From: Pelobates cultripes
Taxonomy: Eukaryota > Chordata > Amphibia > Anura > Pelobatidae
Direction of reading: 5' to 3'
Assembly: GCA_933207985.1 (NCBI GenBank)
Contig: OW240913.1
Location: 269,127,180 to 269,191,179 of the forward strand
Length of the DNA stretch: 64,000 nt
A program made the position numbers and the translations under genes. Below, in pieces: positions 1 to 11,411 of the stretch. Below the pieces are notes generated by a model. That model had not been told where the DNA came from and ran no database searches. It saw only the letters and a list, made by a program, of their open reading frames with translations. The first letter of the stretch is position 1, and each line of letters starts with the position of its first letter.

Positions 1-401
1 TAATATAAAAATATAGATTTTTTTTTTTGCACTGCCCTTCCTTTTTTTTTTTTGTATTTATTTTTTTATTGATTTTCCATTTTCATAACAGTAATTATGT
101 GTACATTAATTACATCCGAATCCACAACAGCGTGGTTTTAACAGGTAATGTTGCATAACATTTACAGTATGTTGATAATCATTATTCAGAAGATGACATA
201 TAGTGAGACCCGGACATGCATTAGACAATTAACGATGAATATTGGATAGGATACGTTTCTTTCAGTGCAGTTTTTCTACTACTAAATACAACGTGTGAAT
301 GGTGCTACATATTCTTGCTTTTTAAGAGCTGAACTTATGACTTTTTGAGTATTCCCCCGTATCTGGTGCTATTATTTGTGCTGCTGTCTAACTCCTACTT
401 C

Positions 402-2906
402 TCAATCCTCCCCTTCTAGGTATATCGACCAAGGTTTCCATGTTTGCGTGAAAGTTATGTAGTTTTTGGATAATGCGTGTGTTATACCTTCCATCTGCCT
501 AGTACTTTCTACCTTGTTGGTCCATTCCCTAATAGAAGGTATCTTTTCCTGTTTCCAGTATACTGGAATTAGATGGTTTGCTGCCATGAGCATTTGGGAT
601 GTTAAATAGTTTTCCGTTTTAGTGAGATTTTGGAGAGGCATCATAAATATTAGGTGTTCCGGTGTGAAGGGTATCTGTTTGTGCATAATTATCTGTATGA
701 GTTTGTGTATGCGGGTCCAGAACTTTTTGATTGTAGGGCATTGCCACCAGATATGTGTCGGGTTAGCCTCCCCCTGCCCGCATCTCCAGCATATGTTTTG
801 TGTTCCTGGGAACATTTTGTTTAGTTTGGAGGGCGTGTAGTGCCAGCGGGTTAGGCGTTTATAGTTACTTTCCTGGTTGGAGGTTGCAGTGGATATAGTG
901 TGGATTCTGGTGAATATGTGTTTCCATTGCTCCCCTGAAATGTCTAAATTCATTTCTCTCGTCCACTTAGTGGCGAAAACTGGAATATCTGTTTTGTCTG
1001 AGTGTAACATTAATTTGTACATTGTAGATAACAATTTCTTTTTTAACGGATGTGTTGTACACAGCTGTTCAAAGGTTGACAATTCTCTGTTTCCCCCTGG
1101 CAGTAGCCTCTGGCTCCCCATGAAGTGTTTTAATTGTGCATAACGTAATTGTTGCATGCTCGTGGGGGGTCGGCCGAGAGTTAGATCTTGCAGTGTTAGT
1201 AATGCATTACCCTTGGTCATGTCCCGGAGAGTTATGTTTGCGGCCCCTCGGTGAATCTCGTAGGTTCTACCTGTGATACCTGATGGCATCAGTGGGTTGC
1301 GCGTAATATGGTATCGTGGTGATGGGTATGGTGCTATATTTGTGGAGTTATTTACCTTTGACCAGGTCTGTAGTGTAGCTAAGATGAGTGGGTGTTTTTT
1401 ATGTTTGATTAGTGCGGTGTTCAGTTTGTGCCATGGAAGTGATTCAAGGGGTGCTAGGCATTGTTCCCTCTCTATGTTTACCCACTGCTGGGAGGGTTTT
1501 TCTTTCGTCCACTCATATATCCTTGATAAGTGCACTGCTTTATAGTATTGTTCTATGTCAGGAATACCCATTCCCCCTTTCTCCCGTGGTTGAATTAAGA
1601 GTCGTAGTGGTAATCTAGGTTTGGCTTGTGACCAGATGAAGGATGTTAACGCCCCTCTAATTGCCGAGAAGAAACTAACTGGCAGCTTTATGGGGACTGT
1701 TTGTAATGTATAGAGGATGCGTGGCAGTATCATCATTTTTATGATGCTTATTCTACAAAACCATCCGTAGGATGGCTTATTCCAAGCCTTAAAATCTTTG
1801 GAGACGGCTTCTAGTAGTGGTGTGTAGTTTAAGTCATAGAGATGTTTTAGTTGAAATGGTAGGTGAATTCCGAGATATTTTATGGATGTCGTTGTCCATG
1901 TAAAATTGAAATTTTCCTGTATGTACTTATCTGTATCTATGGTTGTGTACAGCGGTAGGATCTCACATTTTGTGAGGTTTGCTTGGAAGTTCGAGACATC
2001 ACTGTAAGCACTCATTTCCTCCAGGATATGCGGAATAGAGTGTAGTGGTTTAGAGATCGTAAATAGCAAGTCGTCTGCAAAAGCAGAGACTTTGTAATCT
2101 ATATTTCCTATTGTGATGCCGTGTATAAGTGGGTTATTTCGTATTCCCTGAATGAATGGTTCTAACACAAGGATAAAAATCAATGGGGAGAGTGGACATC
2201 CCTGTCTGGTCCCGTTCCTAATATATATCGTTTCTGAGAGCTGGCCATTGATGCGTATTCGGGCAGTCGGTGTGGAATATAGTCTCCCTAACCAATCCAG
2301 CCACCTAGGTCCAAAGCCCAGATGTTCCATTGTGGCCATCATGAGGGACCAATCCACCCTATCAAATGCCTTTTCCGCATCAATAGCCAGCAGTACACTC
2401 TGAATCTTGTTGACTCTTGCCCAATGCATTATGTTGAGGATTTTCATAGTATTGTTTTTGGCCTCCCTCCCCGGCACAAACCCTGCTTGGTCTTGGTGTA
2501 TCAAGTCAGGGAGAAGCGGTAATCGGTTGGCCAGGATTTTGGTGAAAAGTTTTAGATCTACATTCATTAGGGAAATTGGTCTATAGCTTCCACAGTTTGT
2601 GAGATCCTTGCCTGGTTTGGGCAATAGTGTTATGGTGGCATTTAACGTCTCTTGTGGTGCCTGACTCGAGGTTTGTGTAGAGTTAAATGCTCGCACAAAG
2701 GGTTCTGCTAGGGTTTGTTGTGTAACCTTATAGTATTTGCCTGTAAAGCCATCTGGCCCAGGACTCTTTCCTAGTGGAAGTTGTTTAACTAAATCATGGA
2801 ATTCTGCAGTAGTGATGGGTTTGTCTAGAAATTCCGCCCAGTTGCGTGGGATAGTAGTGTTTATTCGGCTGGCTAGAAAGTCCTTTATCTTGTCCATGGG
2901 GGGCAC
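402..2906 (-). pseudogene. L1 ORF2p, reverse transcriptase and C-terminal segment
   Basis: This 834-codon open stretch is the downstream part of L1 ORF2p. Visible in order are the RT fingers and palm (YRPISLMN near residue 110, LAIDAEKAFDRVDW near 170, the NGTRQGCPLSPLIF block near 230), the catalytic FADD motif near residue 280, and a C-terminal CCHC zinc knuckle (CWRCG ... HIWWQCP) near residue 720. The family copies L1 RNA into DNA at the nicked target. It is separated from the upstream segment by one in-frame TAA at 2922-2924, so it is part of a dead ORF2 and not an independent gene. The RT core itself shows no obvious missing catalytic residue. Confidence 0.92.
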
Positions 2907-2921
2907 CGTGTCCCTTATAAT

Positions 2922-3791
2922 TTAAAGGGAGGAGTAATAGGTGTGGAAAGCTGACAGGATTTTTGGCATTAATTGTGTCACTGAGCCATCTGGTTGCTTA
3001 ATGTGTGATATGAAAGTTGATTGTCTTTGTTGTTGTAGAGATTGCGCGAGTAGTTTCCCACATTTGCCCCCTTTTGTAAAATATGTGTGTTTGGTCCTCT
3101 GCACAGATCTGGAGGCCTGTAAGTTGAGGATGGATTTGAGTTCCGCCCTCTTAGCTAGTAAATTGTTGTAAGTTTGGATCGTAGTGTCCTTACTGTGATT
3201 GAGCTCTAGGTTTCTTATTTCCCGGGTTAGAGATGTTATATTGGCCTCCCTAAGCTTTTTCTGAGCTGAGGCTATTTTAATGATTTCTCCTCTAAGGACG
3301 CATTTGTGGGCTTCCCATACCACCTCTGGCCTAGTGTCCTGGTTTGAGTTGGTTTCAAAGTATCTCTGTGCGCTTGTTTTAATTTGTTCTATGACCTCCT
3401 CTTTATTTAGGAGAAGATCATTCAGTTTCCACTGTGGGGCAGCCCTGTTTAGCAAGGGTATCGTTATATCTAGGGTCAGTGGGGCATGGTCTGACCATGT
3501 GATAGGACCATATGATGCTGATTTTATCAAATTGAGGTAGGGATGTGGCAGGAGCAACATGTCTATTCTAGTATATGTGCCGGAAGTTGTGGAGTAGAAT
3601 GAGTAGTCTCTACCCGTGGGGTGCATTGCCCTCCAGCTGTCATACAGTCTGGTCTCATGTAGGATATCGAGTATTCGGCTACGAGTGGGCTTTAGGTACG
3701 CGCTAGATGTTGCGGATGTGTCTAGTTGGCCATCCAATGAGATGTTCAGGTCCCCCCCCACTACCAATAGACCTTCCTTAAAGTCCCACAA
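2922..3791 (-). pseudogene. L1 ORF2p, endonuclease C-terminal half and linker
   Basis: This is the middle part of L1 ORF2p, in the same frame as the RT segment. It contains the late motifs of the APE-type endonuclease: VGGDLNISLD near the start, then TRIDMLLLP, then WSDHAPLTLDI, which carries the catalytic SDH. The rest is the linker that leads to RT. It ends at a TAA (2922-2924), where homologues read through a conserved YY..LYN-like stretch, so the stop looks like a nonsense change. Its upstream end is frame-shifted relative to the endonuclease N-terminal part, probably in the T5 homopolymer near 3806-3810. Confidence 0.9.
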
Positions 3792-4282
3792 TTTGTGGAG
3801 TATTTTTCTTCACTTTGTTTTTTATTAGGTAAATAGAGGTTTGCTAGCGTGATATTGGTGTTGCCTAATTTTCCCTTAATGAAAATGTACCTGCCTGCGT
3901 CATCATTTAGTTGTCCTGTAAGGGTGAACGTAACTTGTCTCTCTAGTAGAATCGCCACTCCCCTTGCTTTAGCTGCAGTATAGTGACTGTAATAACCCGT
4001 GGGGTATTTGCGGTTTCTAAGTGAGGGTGCCTGGTTCTTGCGAAAATGTGTTTCTTGTACAAAAACGATATCTGCGTGATATCTCTGGAAGTCTGTGAGG
4101 GCGAGTGACCTTTTTTCTGGGGTATTCAGCCCCTTGGCGTTCTGGGAGTGTATACGAAGGGTCAATGGTTGTTCTGTGTTGGATGCGTGAGTTTGAGGGT
4201 TAGTGGGTCTTGTTCGTGGAATCCCCATCTGAGTATCCCTACCTGCCATCTTGTTCCCAATTATTGGGGGTTTGCTTTTCAC
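3761..4282 (-). pseudogene. L1 ORF2p, endonuclease N-terminal part
   Basis: This is the start of L1 ORF2p, with the APE endonuclease motifs SQNAKGLN near residue 47 (the metal-binding Asn) and VQETHF near residue 75 (the catalytic Glu). The frame differs by one from the downstream segment. The true homology stops near 3805, inside an A-run (plus-strand T-run), after which the listed reading is out of frame. It therefore represents the first third of a single broken ORF2. The 950-bp spacer to ORF1 is T-rich and shows no convincing coding. Confidence 0.88.
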
Positions 4283-5232
4283 TTATTAATCAACAGTTAT
4301 ACAGTAACAGCAACAATATAAACAGAATATCAAATTATAATATCAAAACAGTGAACTACTGAGGATCCGCGGGGGTCCTCAGACACTTGTCCTCTTGTAG
4401 CTAGAGGACTTACTATAGGTAATCCTAAATAACACACTTGAAGTTATTCTCTCGTGTTCCGTATTCCGTCCCCGTGCATGAGGCAGAACAGTGACTATGC
4501 GGGTGTGGTGTTTGACTAGAACCCGAGGCTTGCAATCCTATTATTCTTTGTGCATAATTTGTAGGAGGCTCTGGATGAGGGGGGGTGGATAGAAGGGAGG
4601 GTGGGGAAAAGAAGGGGAAGATAAAACGGGAAGGAAGAAGGGAACCCAGGGGAGAGGTTGAACACATTTTGTTACTTATTTCTGTCCCCCATGCTATCCG
4701 TCTCTGGCTAAACAACAATGCATTTTTATACTGGTACTTCTATCCGTGGTGTCGGTGTCAAAATTAAATTCTACTAGTAACATCAATCTCAAGGCCTACA
4801 GTGGATTTTTTTTTTTTTCTCCATGTTCTATAATATCCAACCTTATAATCAGTTGTCGCCTCACTGGGCTGCTCCAGTCAGTCCCGAGCGCTAAATCCCT
4901 GGTCCTGGGTGCAAGAGACGTGTAGCCCGGGAGGCATATTTCCTGTCGACCTTTGGTGTGGGCTTGCACCTTATCTTGTCCAATGTTCCTGTGTAAATCT
5001 TGGGCGGCTTGGAGGTCTCATATCTACAGACAACAGAGATAGGGATATGTCGCTTGCGCCAGTTAAAGTTCCCAGTGATTCGAGGGTCGTGGGAAACGCG
5101 AAAGTCTTGTGTGACGTTGTATCCTTAAAGCTCAATGCTTGGTCACTGTGGCTATGTCCAGATAATTGTACCAGTACCATCCCTCCACCAGTCAATCATG
5201 TTGCTGCAGACGGAAGGTGTGGGGTGGAGAGC

Positions 5233-6333
5233 CTAGCGAGGATCATCTCTTTGGTTCCCCATCATTCTGCTCCTGGGGGAGAAGGGTCTTTGGTCGGTCC
5301 TTCTTTTCTTGGCAGGGGTAGTCCATCTTTGTCTTTGGGGTAGTATAGAAGAATCTTGGTTTGGTTGAGGTGCATACCAATCCGGGATATTGGTGTTTGG
5401 CAGTTCCAGAGCTCTCAGGAATGGTTTTACATCCAGATGAGAAGCTATGGAGTGCATCACTCCTTTGTGGTGAACAATCAGTGCGAATGGGTATCCCCAC
5501 CTGTATTTCATGTTGCGGTTGCGTAATAGCTCTGTGATTGGTTTTAGTGCTCGCCTCGCTTGTAGCGTGAACCATGATAGGTCTGGAAAAATTTGTATGT
5601 GATTTTCGCGGTACATAAGAGGTTGGGATGTTTCTCTGAGGGCCCTGAGAATGGTGTCCTTCACTGAGAAGTAATGAAGCCTGCAGATTACATCCCTTGG
5701 GGCTTCAGCTGTTGCTCCTCTAGGGCGCAGTGATCTGTGAGCTCTATCCATTAAGATTGGGTTATCCACAGGGTCCCCCAGTATAAGATTAAATAATTCT
5801 TTCAAAGTAGCCATCAAATCTTCCCCCTGCATTTCAGGAAGGCCTCTTATTCTCAGATTATTTCTCCTGCTCCTATTGTCTAAGTCATCTAGCTGCCTCT
5901 GCATAGAGGACAGGGTCAGAGCTTGTGATTCTAATGTGGAGGCATTATTTACAATCTGGGCCTGCATTACATCCTTTTCTTCTTCTAAGTCTGTAACTTT
6001 AAGACTTACTTGCTGTATGTCTGTGCCCATGGCGTCGATTTTAGATTGCAGAGCTGCTTCTAATCTGCCAATCATATTGGCCATGTCTGCTTTGGAGGGC
6101 AGGTTCCTCAGCATATCTTTTATGTCAGGATCAGTTGCCTGTGTGAGGGTACCGCATGAGCCCTCTGATGGTGCCGGGCTTGATGGTGCCGATTCCGCCG
6201 CCATATTGGAATTTGCGGCCTCGTCCTCGCGGGCCGTCGCGTCCTTGAAATACCGTGTAAAAGTGCTGGATTTCACGGTAGGCGTCTTGCTGGATGCCCC
6301 CTGAGCATTGGCGTGTTTTTTGGGGTTCCCCAT
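5233..6333 (-). CDS. L1 ORF1p (RNA-binding chaperone), copy A
   Basis: This is a 366-residue open frame of the LINE-1 ORF1p family (Transposase_22). In this family the protein trimerises through a coiled coil and coats L1 RNA in the cytoplasm. Residues 1-70 are low complexity (S/A/P/T rich). Residues 75-155 form a heptad-like coiled coil rich in L, D, E and K. The conserved RSRRNNLRIRGLPE motif at about residues 154-167 opens the RRM-like domain. The C-terminal domain follows and ends in a basic tail (KKRRTDQR). Its start lies about 98 bp inside the 5' end of the element. It has no internal stop, unlike its partner ORF2. Confidence 0.9.
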   Translation of the reverse strand: MGNPKKHANAQGASSKTPTVKSSTFTRYFKDATAREDEAANSNMAAESAPSSPAPSEGSCGTLTQATDPDIKDMLRNLPSKADMANMIGRLEAALQSKIDAMGTDIQQVSLKVTDLEEEKDVMQAQIVNNASTLESQALTLSSMQRQLDDLDNRSRRNNLRIRGLPEMQGEDLMATLKELFNLILGDPVDNPILMDRAHRSLRPRGATAEAPRDVICRLHYFSVKDTILRALRETSQPLMYRENHIQIFPDLSWFTLQARRALKPITELLRNRNMKYRWGYPFALIVHHKGVMHSIASHLDVKPFLRALELPNTNIPDWYAPQPNQDSSILPQRQRWTTPAKKRRTDQRPFSPRSRMMGNQRDDPR

Positions 6334-6447
6334 GCTTCCTCCAGGCCTCCGATGGCGTTGGATTGCACCTCGATGTTCAGGGAGCTGAATCAGTGCACGT
6401 CCATTCAGCTCCGTGTCAGGCCACGCCCCCTCTGCCCTTCCTTTTTT

Positions 6448-8299
6448 ACCTTATTGTTCACATCTTACTTGGTCTCTTCTCTTAGCAGCTGTCATCATAT
6501 TTTTTCCCATAAAACATTTTGTAATAAAGAGAGAAAAGTAGATAATCAGGTAAGGACAACAAGAGTGTTACTAGAGAAAAGGAAGAGACAAAATAATTGG
6601 GCAAGTCAATGTCATTGTTATCCAAGATATACAAATTAAATATGAGGTTAATGTGGGAAAGAAATTCAGTCCATGGATGTCAAATTAAGCCAACTTGAGC
6701 AGAGCGATCCTGAGGTGAAGCTGTGAGGGACTTCACAGAATACAGCCCTTCTACCTTGAAGAAACAATGCTGCAGGGTGGGGATTACCAATGTTTTCTCT
6801 AGTGAAAGAATCAGTAAATTAGCTACTTTCAAGATGTGTGAAGTTATTTTTTTTTTGCATTTGGTGATTGTTATGGGATGAAGAAGTATAGCTTCTTAGT
6901 TAAGCAGGGTGCACATGTCCACAATTTCAAGTAATAAAATATTAATATTAACCTACAATAGGAGAAGGCAATTCTGGAAACTGTGAAGTGTTTATTTCAC
7001 TCCCCTCCTCCACCCACAGTGCCAACAGGCCTCCATTTCCGAGGCAGATATATGGTGGAGACATTGGGGAGTCCTATACAACCAATAGCAGATAAAATCA
7101 GAAGAGTTCCAGACTAATGCAATGTCTAAGTTTATTGTGGTACAAATTAAACCTGAAAATAATATTAAGTGCAAAGACCCCCGATGGTGACATTGCAGCT
7201 CAGGGTTGGGTGGGCAGACAAAGGTGAAACTTACTTACCTGAACCTGTCCCTGATGGGTGCCATCATCCTCTTCCATCTGACCTTCTTCACCTCCTTGCG
7301 CTTCAGCTGCCAGGAGCCGATGTCAGCACTGTACTCTTGGGCATGCACAAGAGTACAACATTGAGGTCTATGCAGGATCCTTAATTTACCTAATGCCGTC
7401 ACTAGTGACAGTAGAGGGAAATGACCATCTTAACAATGGTCTGCCTAGTTTAAAGTTTTGTCATGCATAGGAAAAATACAGAGATAAAGTAATCCCTACT
7501 TTGTCTCAGTATATCTTTTGTCTGGTTGTAATGTCAGTGAAATTCCAACAAAGTCAATATGAGTATTTCATAAAGATTCTATCTTTATGAGATATTAATT
7601 TTCGATGGCTTACCATGCAAAACAATTAGTTCCTTATAGTCCCTATATTTAACATACTAGGAATAAACAGAAATATATAAACAGAGTTTTTACACTAACT
7701 GCTATGTGATTTTCAAAACCACCCATGAGATATCTCGGGATATAAATACAGGGAAAGAGATTGAAGTCCTCGAACCAGCTGTGCATAAAAACGTTTTGCC
7801 ATCATAACCAGAAGAGCTTTTTTCAGCAGGATTTCAGGCTGGACAGCAGGCTTTGTTACAGCAGCGTTCGACGGACTGTCTTGTCTTTATATGTATAGCA
7901 AGGCAGCTCCCTAGTTGACCCATTTGATCTATAGCACAAAACTGAATTTAAGTGAATAATTACCAGTTTTAGCAGCTGCCATTTGTGATGTTTCTATTTC
8001 TATCAGTAATAACAGTAACCTTCAATATGCAGGATAATTAACCAACTTGGAAAGTAATACAATTTGAACTTGAGATCAAGGATTTCCCCTTCAGTTTAAA
8101 GATCACTCAGTTTAGACTCTGCCTAATAATAATAGTGAACATCTGCACTGAAGCTTTTGTACTAGAATGTGTTGAAAACATGCAAGTTAATTAACGATAA
8201 TTAAGGAAACAACTCTGTTTTTAGTAAATAACTCCCTTAACTCTTATAGAACTAAAGTGAAAAAAAACAACTTTAGGGAATTCAAAGGGAATTTTGGAT
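6448..8299. other. Non-coding stretch without recognisable gene
   Basis: Ordinary AT-rich sequence. The only structure I can support inside it is the dispersed repeat at about 7165-7612, described separately. No open frame here shows family motifs. Confidence 0.6.
7165..7612 (+). repeat. Dispersed repeat, copy 1 (unclassified)
   Basis: This segment aligns with 33270-33705. Shared blocks run in the same order: TTACTTACCT followed by CTGTCCCT, then GCCATCATC with CTTCC, then GTACAACA, then a GGATCC block, and finally a palindromic end in which TTTCATAAA pairs with TTTATGA. The two copies are diverged, with small indels. No target duplication or coding capacity was seen, so I cannot assign a class; an old MITE or SINE-like unit is possible. 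Confidence 0.6.
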
Positions 8300-8898
8300 T
8301 TAAAGGGACACTGTAGTCACCAGAACAACTACAGCTTATTGAATTTGTTCTGGTGAGTAGAATCATTACCTTCAGGCTTTTTGCTGTAAACACTGTCTTT
8401 TCAGAGAAAATGCAGTGTTTACATTACAGCATAGTGATAACTTCACTGGCCACTCCTTAGATGGCTGTTCGAGATCCTTCCTGGGTCATGGCTGCCTAAA
8501 ATGCATCCAAACATTCAGTGTCTCCACCCTCTGCATGCAGACACTGAACTTTCCTCATAGAGATTCATTGATTCCATTCATCTCTACGAGGAGATGCTGA
8601 TTGGCCAGGGCTGTGTTTGAATCATGCTGACTCTGCCCCTGATCTGCCTCCTGGTCAGTCTCAGCCAATCCTATGGGGAAGCACTGTGATTGGATCAGGC
8701 TGCCACTTCTGAAGATGTCAGCAGACTGCTTGTTTTTTAAGGCAAACAGCATGCAGATTTACAGCTTCAGGCTTAAATACAGTAAGATTTTGCTATATTT
8801 ATGGAGGCATGAGGGATCCAGGTGGGCTAGATGGTGGTTTTAACACTATAGGTTCAGGAATACATGTTTGTGTTTCTGACCCTATAGTGATCCTTTAA
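8300..8898. mobile_element. TTAA-flanked T2-like MITE (599 bp)
   Basis: The two ends are inverted repeats that begin with TTAA: TTAAAGGGACACTGTAGT on the left, and TTAAAGGATCACTATAGG read inward from the right. TTAA duplication and TTAAAGG termini match the T2 MITE family known from Xenopus. It has no coding capacity. The interior contains hairpins, for example TGTAAACACTG pairing with CAGTGTTTACA near 8387-8427 and TTCAGTGTCT pairing with AGACACTGAA near 8515-8550. A truncated relative lies at 52125-52375. Confidence 0.85.
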
Positions 8899-9320
8899 TG
8901 TCAAAACTCTCTAAGTCAGCTATGCTTCTGTGGCCTACATGATTGGCAGTCAGCCTACCATGCATTCACACCCTGCATTTTCTTTAGACAAAGGCTCAGA
9001 AAGGAGCCAAAATGTTGTCTCCACTTTCTTGTTTCAAATGAAAAAAAAACTGCCTTTTAGAAGAAATCTCAGGTGTGCCTGGATATTTATTTTCTTCCAT
9101 TTCATCTATTCAGGGATTGACCCTCCCTTTCTGGAGCACCCTGCGGGAAGTATTCCCCCCTTTTTTACTGTTATACTTATAATTATAACACTATAATTAT
9201 ACTCTTGTTTTGATTTTTTAGCATTTTATTTTATGAAGACCCTTTCTGCCAGGATATAACATCAGTGCTGTGCGTTAACACTATGGAGGACCACAGGTTC
9301 CTCTATACAAGGGGCCTTTT
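8899..9320. other. Non-coding stretch; flank of the gypsy insertion
   Basis: No gene seen. The segment near 9000-9110 (GGAGCCAAAATGTTG, then GTGTGCCTGGATATTTA) looks like an old dispersed repeat. The last part, to 9320, is the left half of the sequence the gypsy element interrupted; its final five bases CTTTT are repeated at 14948-14952. Confidence 0.5.
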
Positions 9321-9990
9321 TGTAATGAGAATATACCCCTACACGCAGGATCCAGCTACACAGAGGCAAATACAGAGGAGAGATACGTCTACCGGACCTT
9401 AGAATGGCCGGACTCGACGTATATGAGAGGAGACAGAGCCAGGAACAAACCGAGGTCAAGGGCACAGAGAGACAGCGTAAACTAGGACAAGCCGGGGTCT
9501 GGTACACGGAAAACAGCAAGCCGGCAAACAGTACAGATAAGGATAAAGCGAAAACGAAGTCAGAATACGAAGCCAAAGTCAATACGAGAAAACACAACTG
9601 AACACCACAAGCGCTAAAGGGAACTGAAACAGAAACCACGATAGGGCAACGAGCTAAGGGAAAAAGGTAAGTTAAATAGCTTTTAAACCAAAGTGATTGG
9701 CTCCTGTCACTTCCACACCCCCCATAGGTAATTGTATAGGGAGTGTGGTATGACAGGAGCCAATGGGAGCCTTTTGGCAATTAGGCTCCCACTGTCTCTT
9801 TAAGAGCGCGCCCGAGACTCGCGGCGCGCTCTTAGTTTCAGGCGGGACACGTGACCGCTTCACGCGGTCACTGCCCGCCTTCCATCTGAAGCAGTCGGAT
9901 GAGCCGCGCGCGGCTCGTGCAGCCGCAGGACCGCGCGCGGCTTGAAGAGAGGACCGCGACCGGCCCCCGGTTAAGGTAAGTAACGCTACA
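9321..9990 (-). repeat. Gypsy 3' LTR
   Basis: A 670-bp LTR that begins TGTAATGAGAATATACC and ends GTAACGCTACA. It matches 14277-14947 with only scattered differences, such as TGTAAT against TGTAAC at the outer edge, which suggests a recent insertion. The GC-rich end (9790-9970) contains the inverted repeat GACTCGCGGCGCGC and short palindromes. The pol frame runs into this LTR and stops at 9672-9674. Confidence 0.95.
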
Positions 9991-11324
9991 GTACCCCCCC
10001 CTGAGGACACGCCCCCCGGGCGGGTAGGACCAGGCCTGGCAGGAAAACGAGAATGGAAAGAGCGCACAAGACGGGGAGCATGGACAGCATCAGCCGAAAT
10101 CCAACTGTGCTCCTCAGGCCCATAACCCTTCCAATGTACCAAGTACTGAAGTCGACCCCTAAGGAAACGAGAGTCAAGAACAGCAGACACTTCAAACTCC
10201 TCATGACCCTCCACCAAGATAGGAGGGGGAGGAGGAGTATGCCGGGTATAGCGGTTGCGTACGAAAGGTTTCAACAATAAGGTGTGAAAAACATTAGGAA
10301 TACGTAGATTCTTAGGCAGGCCTAAGGCATAAGAAACAGGATTAACCTTATGTATAATACGATAAGGTCCAATGAAGCGGGGAGCCAATTTCATAGAAGG
10401 CACCCGGAGACGAATATTCCGCGTGGAAAGCAAAACCCTGTCCCCCACAACATAGGACGGAGCTGCTCTGCGATGCTTGTCAGCCTGAGCCTTCTGGCGA
10501 GTAGCAGAGTCCACCAAAGAACGCTGAACCTGCTCCCAAGTATTACGCAAACCAGCCAAATGCTCATCCAGAACTGGCATGCCCTGTGAGGAGAATGCAG
10601 CCGGAAGAACAACGGGATGCTGGCCATAGACAACGTAAAAAGGGGTCTTGCCGGAAGAATCATGAGTGGCGTTATTCCGAGCAAATTCAGCCCAAGGAAG
10701 CAGGTCAGACCAATTGTCCTGATGGTGAGACACAAAACAACGGAGGTATTGCTCCAGAGACTGGTTGGCACGTTCAGCAGCCCCATTAGACTGGGGATGA
10801 TAAGCGGAAGAAAATGAGAGAGAAATACCCATTTCTGAACAAAAGGCCCTCCAGAACCTGGAAATAAATTGGCTACCCCTATCGGATACAATAGATACGG
10901 GAATCCCATGTAATCGAAATACTTCTCTAGCGAAGATATGAGCCAGTTCCTTAGATGTGGGCAACTTGTGAAGAGACACGAAGTGAGCCATTTTGGAGAA
11001 CCGATCCACTATCATCAGGATTACTGTGTTACCATTTGAAGGGGGTAATTCAACAATAAAATCCATGGACAGGTTAGACCAAGGTCTCTCGGGAACGGGT
11101 AACGGATGCAACAGCCCACAAGGAACTCTACGGGAGGATTTCATACAGGCACAAGTAGTACAAGCACTTATATAGTCAGTGACATCCTTTCGTAAGGAAT
11201 CCCACCAAAAATACCGAGAAACAGCTGACACCGTTTTGGAAATACCAGGATGTCCAGCAGTCTTAGTATCATGATATAATGACATAATATCCGTCTCTCG
11301 GAACATCAACGAACAGTTTATCAT
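9672..11324 (-). CDS. Gypsy integrase with chromodomain (pol C-terminal part)
   Basis: This 550-codon stretch is the integrase end of pol. An HHCC zinc module opens it (the two His in HDTKTAGH, then CTTCAC). The DDE core follows: FIVELPP with the first Asp before it, IVSDRGSQF, then the Glu in NGAAERANQ. A GPY/F module (FIGPYRI) and a chromodomain (YLVHWKGYGPEEHSW) come next; in relatives the chromodomain reads histone marks to guide insertion. From about residue 445 on, the frame passes the polypurine tract and enters the 3' LTR, so the last 106 residues are LTR-encoded and probably not functional. The upstream join to RT is broken by frame changes. Confidence 0.92.
   Translation of the reverse strand: MINCSLMFRETDIMSLYHDTKTAGHPGISKTVSAVSRYFWWDSLRKDVTDYISACTTCACMKSSRRVPCGLLHPLPVPERPWSNLSMDFIVELPPSNGNTVILMIVDRFSKMAHFVSLHKLPTSKELAHIFAREVFRLHGIPVSIVSDRGSQFISRFWRAFCSEMGISLSFSSAYHPQSNGAAERANQSLEQYLRCFVSHHQDNWSDLLPWAEFARNNATHDSSGKTPFYVVYGQHPVVLPAAFSSQGMPVLDEHLAGLRNTWEQVQRSLVDSATRQKAQADKHRRAAPSYVVGDRVLLSTRNIRLRVPSMKLAPRFIGPYRIIHKVNPVSYALGLPKNLRIPNVFHTLLLKPFVRNRYTRHTPPPPPILVEGHEEFEVSAVLDSRFLRGRLQYLVHWKGYGPEEHSWISADAVHAPRLVRSFHSRFPARPGPTRPGGVSSGGGTVALLTLTGGRSRSSLQAARGPAAARAARGSSDCFRWKAGSDRVKRSRVPPETKSAPRVSGALLKRQWEPNCQKAPIGSCHTTLPIQLPMGGVEVTGANHFGLKAI
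9991..10003 (-). promoter_or_regulatory. Gypsy polypurine tract
   Basis: Directly upstream of the 3' LTR, the transcript strand reads CAGGGGGGGGTAC, then TGTAGC of the LTR. A G-run next to the LTR is the usual plus-strand primer of LTR elements. It also lies inside the pol reading frame, where it encodes a Gly run. Confidence 0.7.
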
Positions 11325-11411
11325 TAGGCCTCTCGCTAGGTGCCATGCTTTGTTTCGCTTGTATGGCCTGCAAGAGGGACGAGGAAATAGACAAAATAGT
11401 AGTAGCTATTA
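11325..11411 (-). other. Frame-broken junction inside gypsy pol
   Basis: RT/RNase H ends at TAA TAG (just below 11412), and the integrase frame reopens about 85 bp downstream in the same register. Between them the sequence stays open in another frame, as expected from two small compensating indels, one near 11412 and one near 11300. The copy therefore lacks a continuous pol. Confidence 0.7.

Larger units (their letters stand above)
48..6431 (-). mobile_element. Full-length L1/Tx1-type LINE, copy A (decayed)
   Basis: This is a non-LTR retrotransposon inserted on the minus strand. A 16-bp target duplication CTGCCCTTCCTTTTTT lies at 32-47 and 6432-6447. The target strand reads TTTTTT/ACC at the nick, the classic preference of the L1 endonuclease. 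The 5' end (near 6431) begins GGGGCGTGGCCTGAC, the same start as the second L1 at 34657. The 3' end at 48-110 carries AATAAA-like signals and an A-rich tail (T-rich on the plus strand). Order in transcript sense is a short 5' UTR of about 98 bp, ORF1 (6333-5233), a spacer of about 950 bp, ORF2 (4282-402) and a 3' UTR of about 350 bp. ORF2 is broken, so this copy cannot move itself. Confidence 0.93.
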
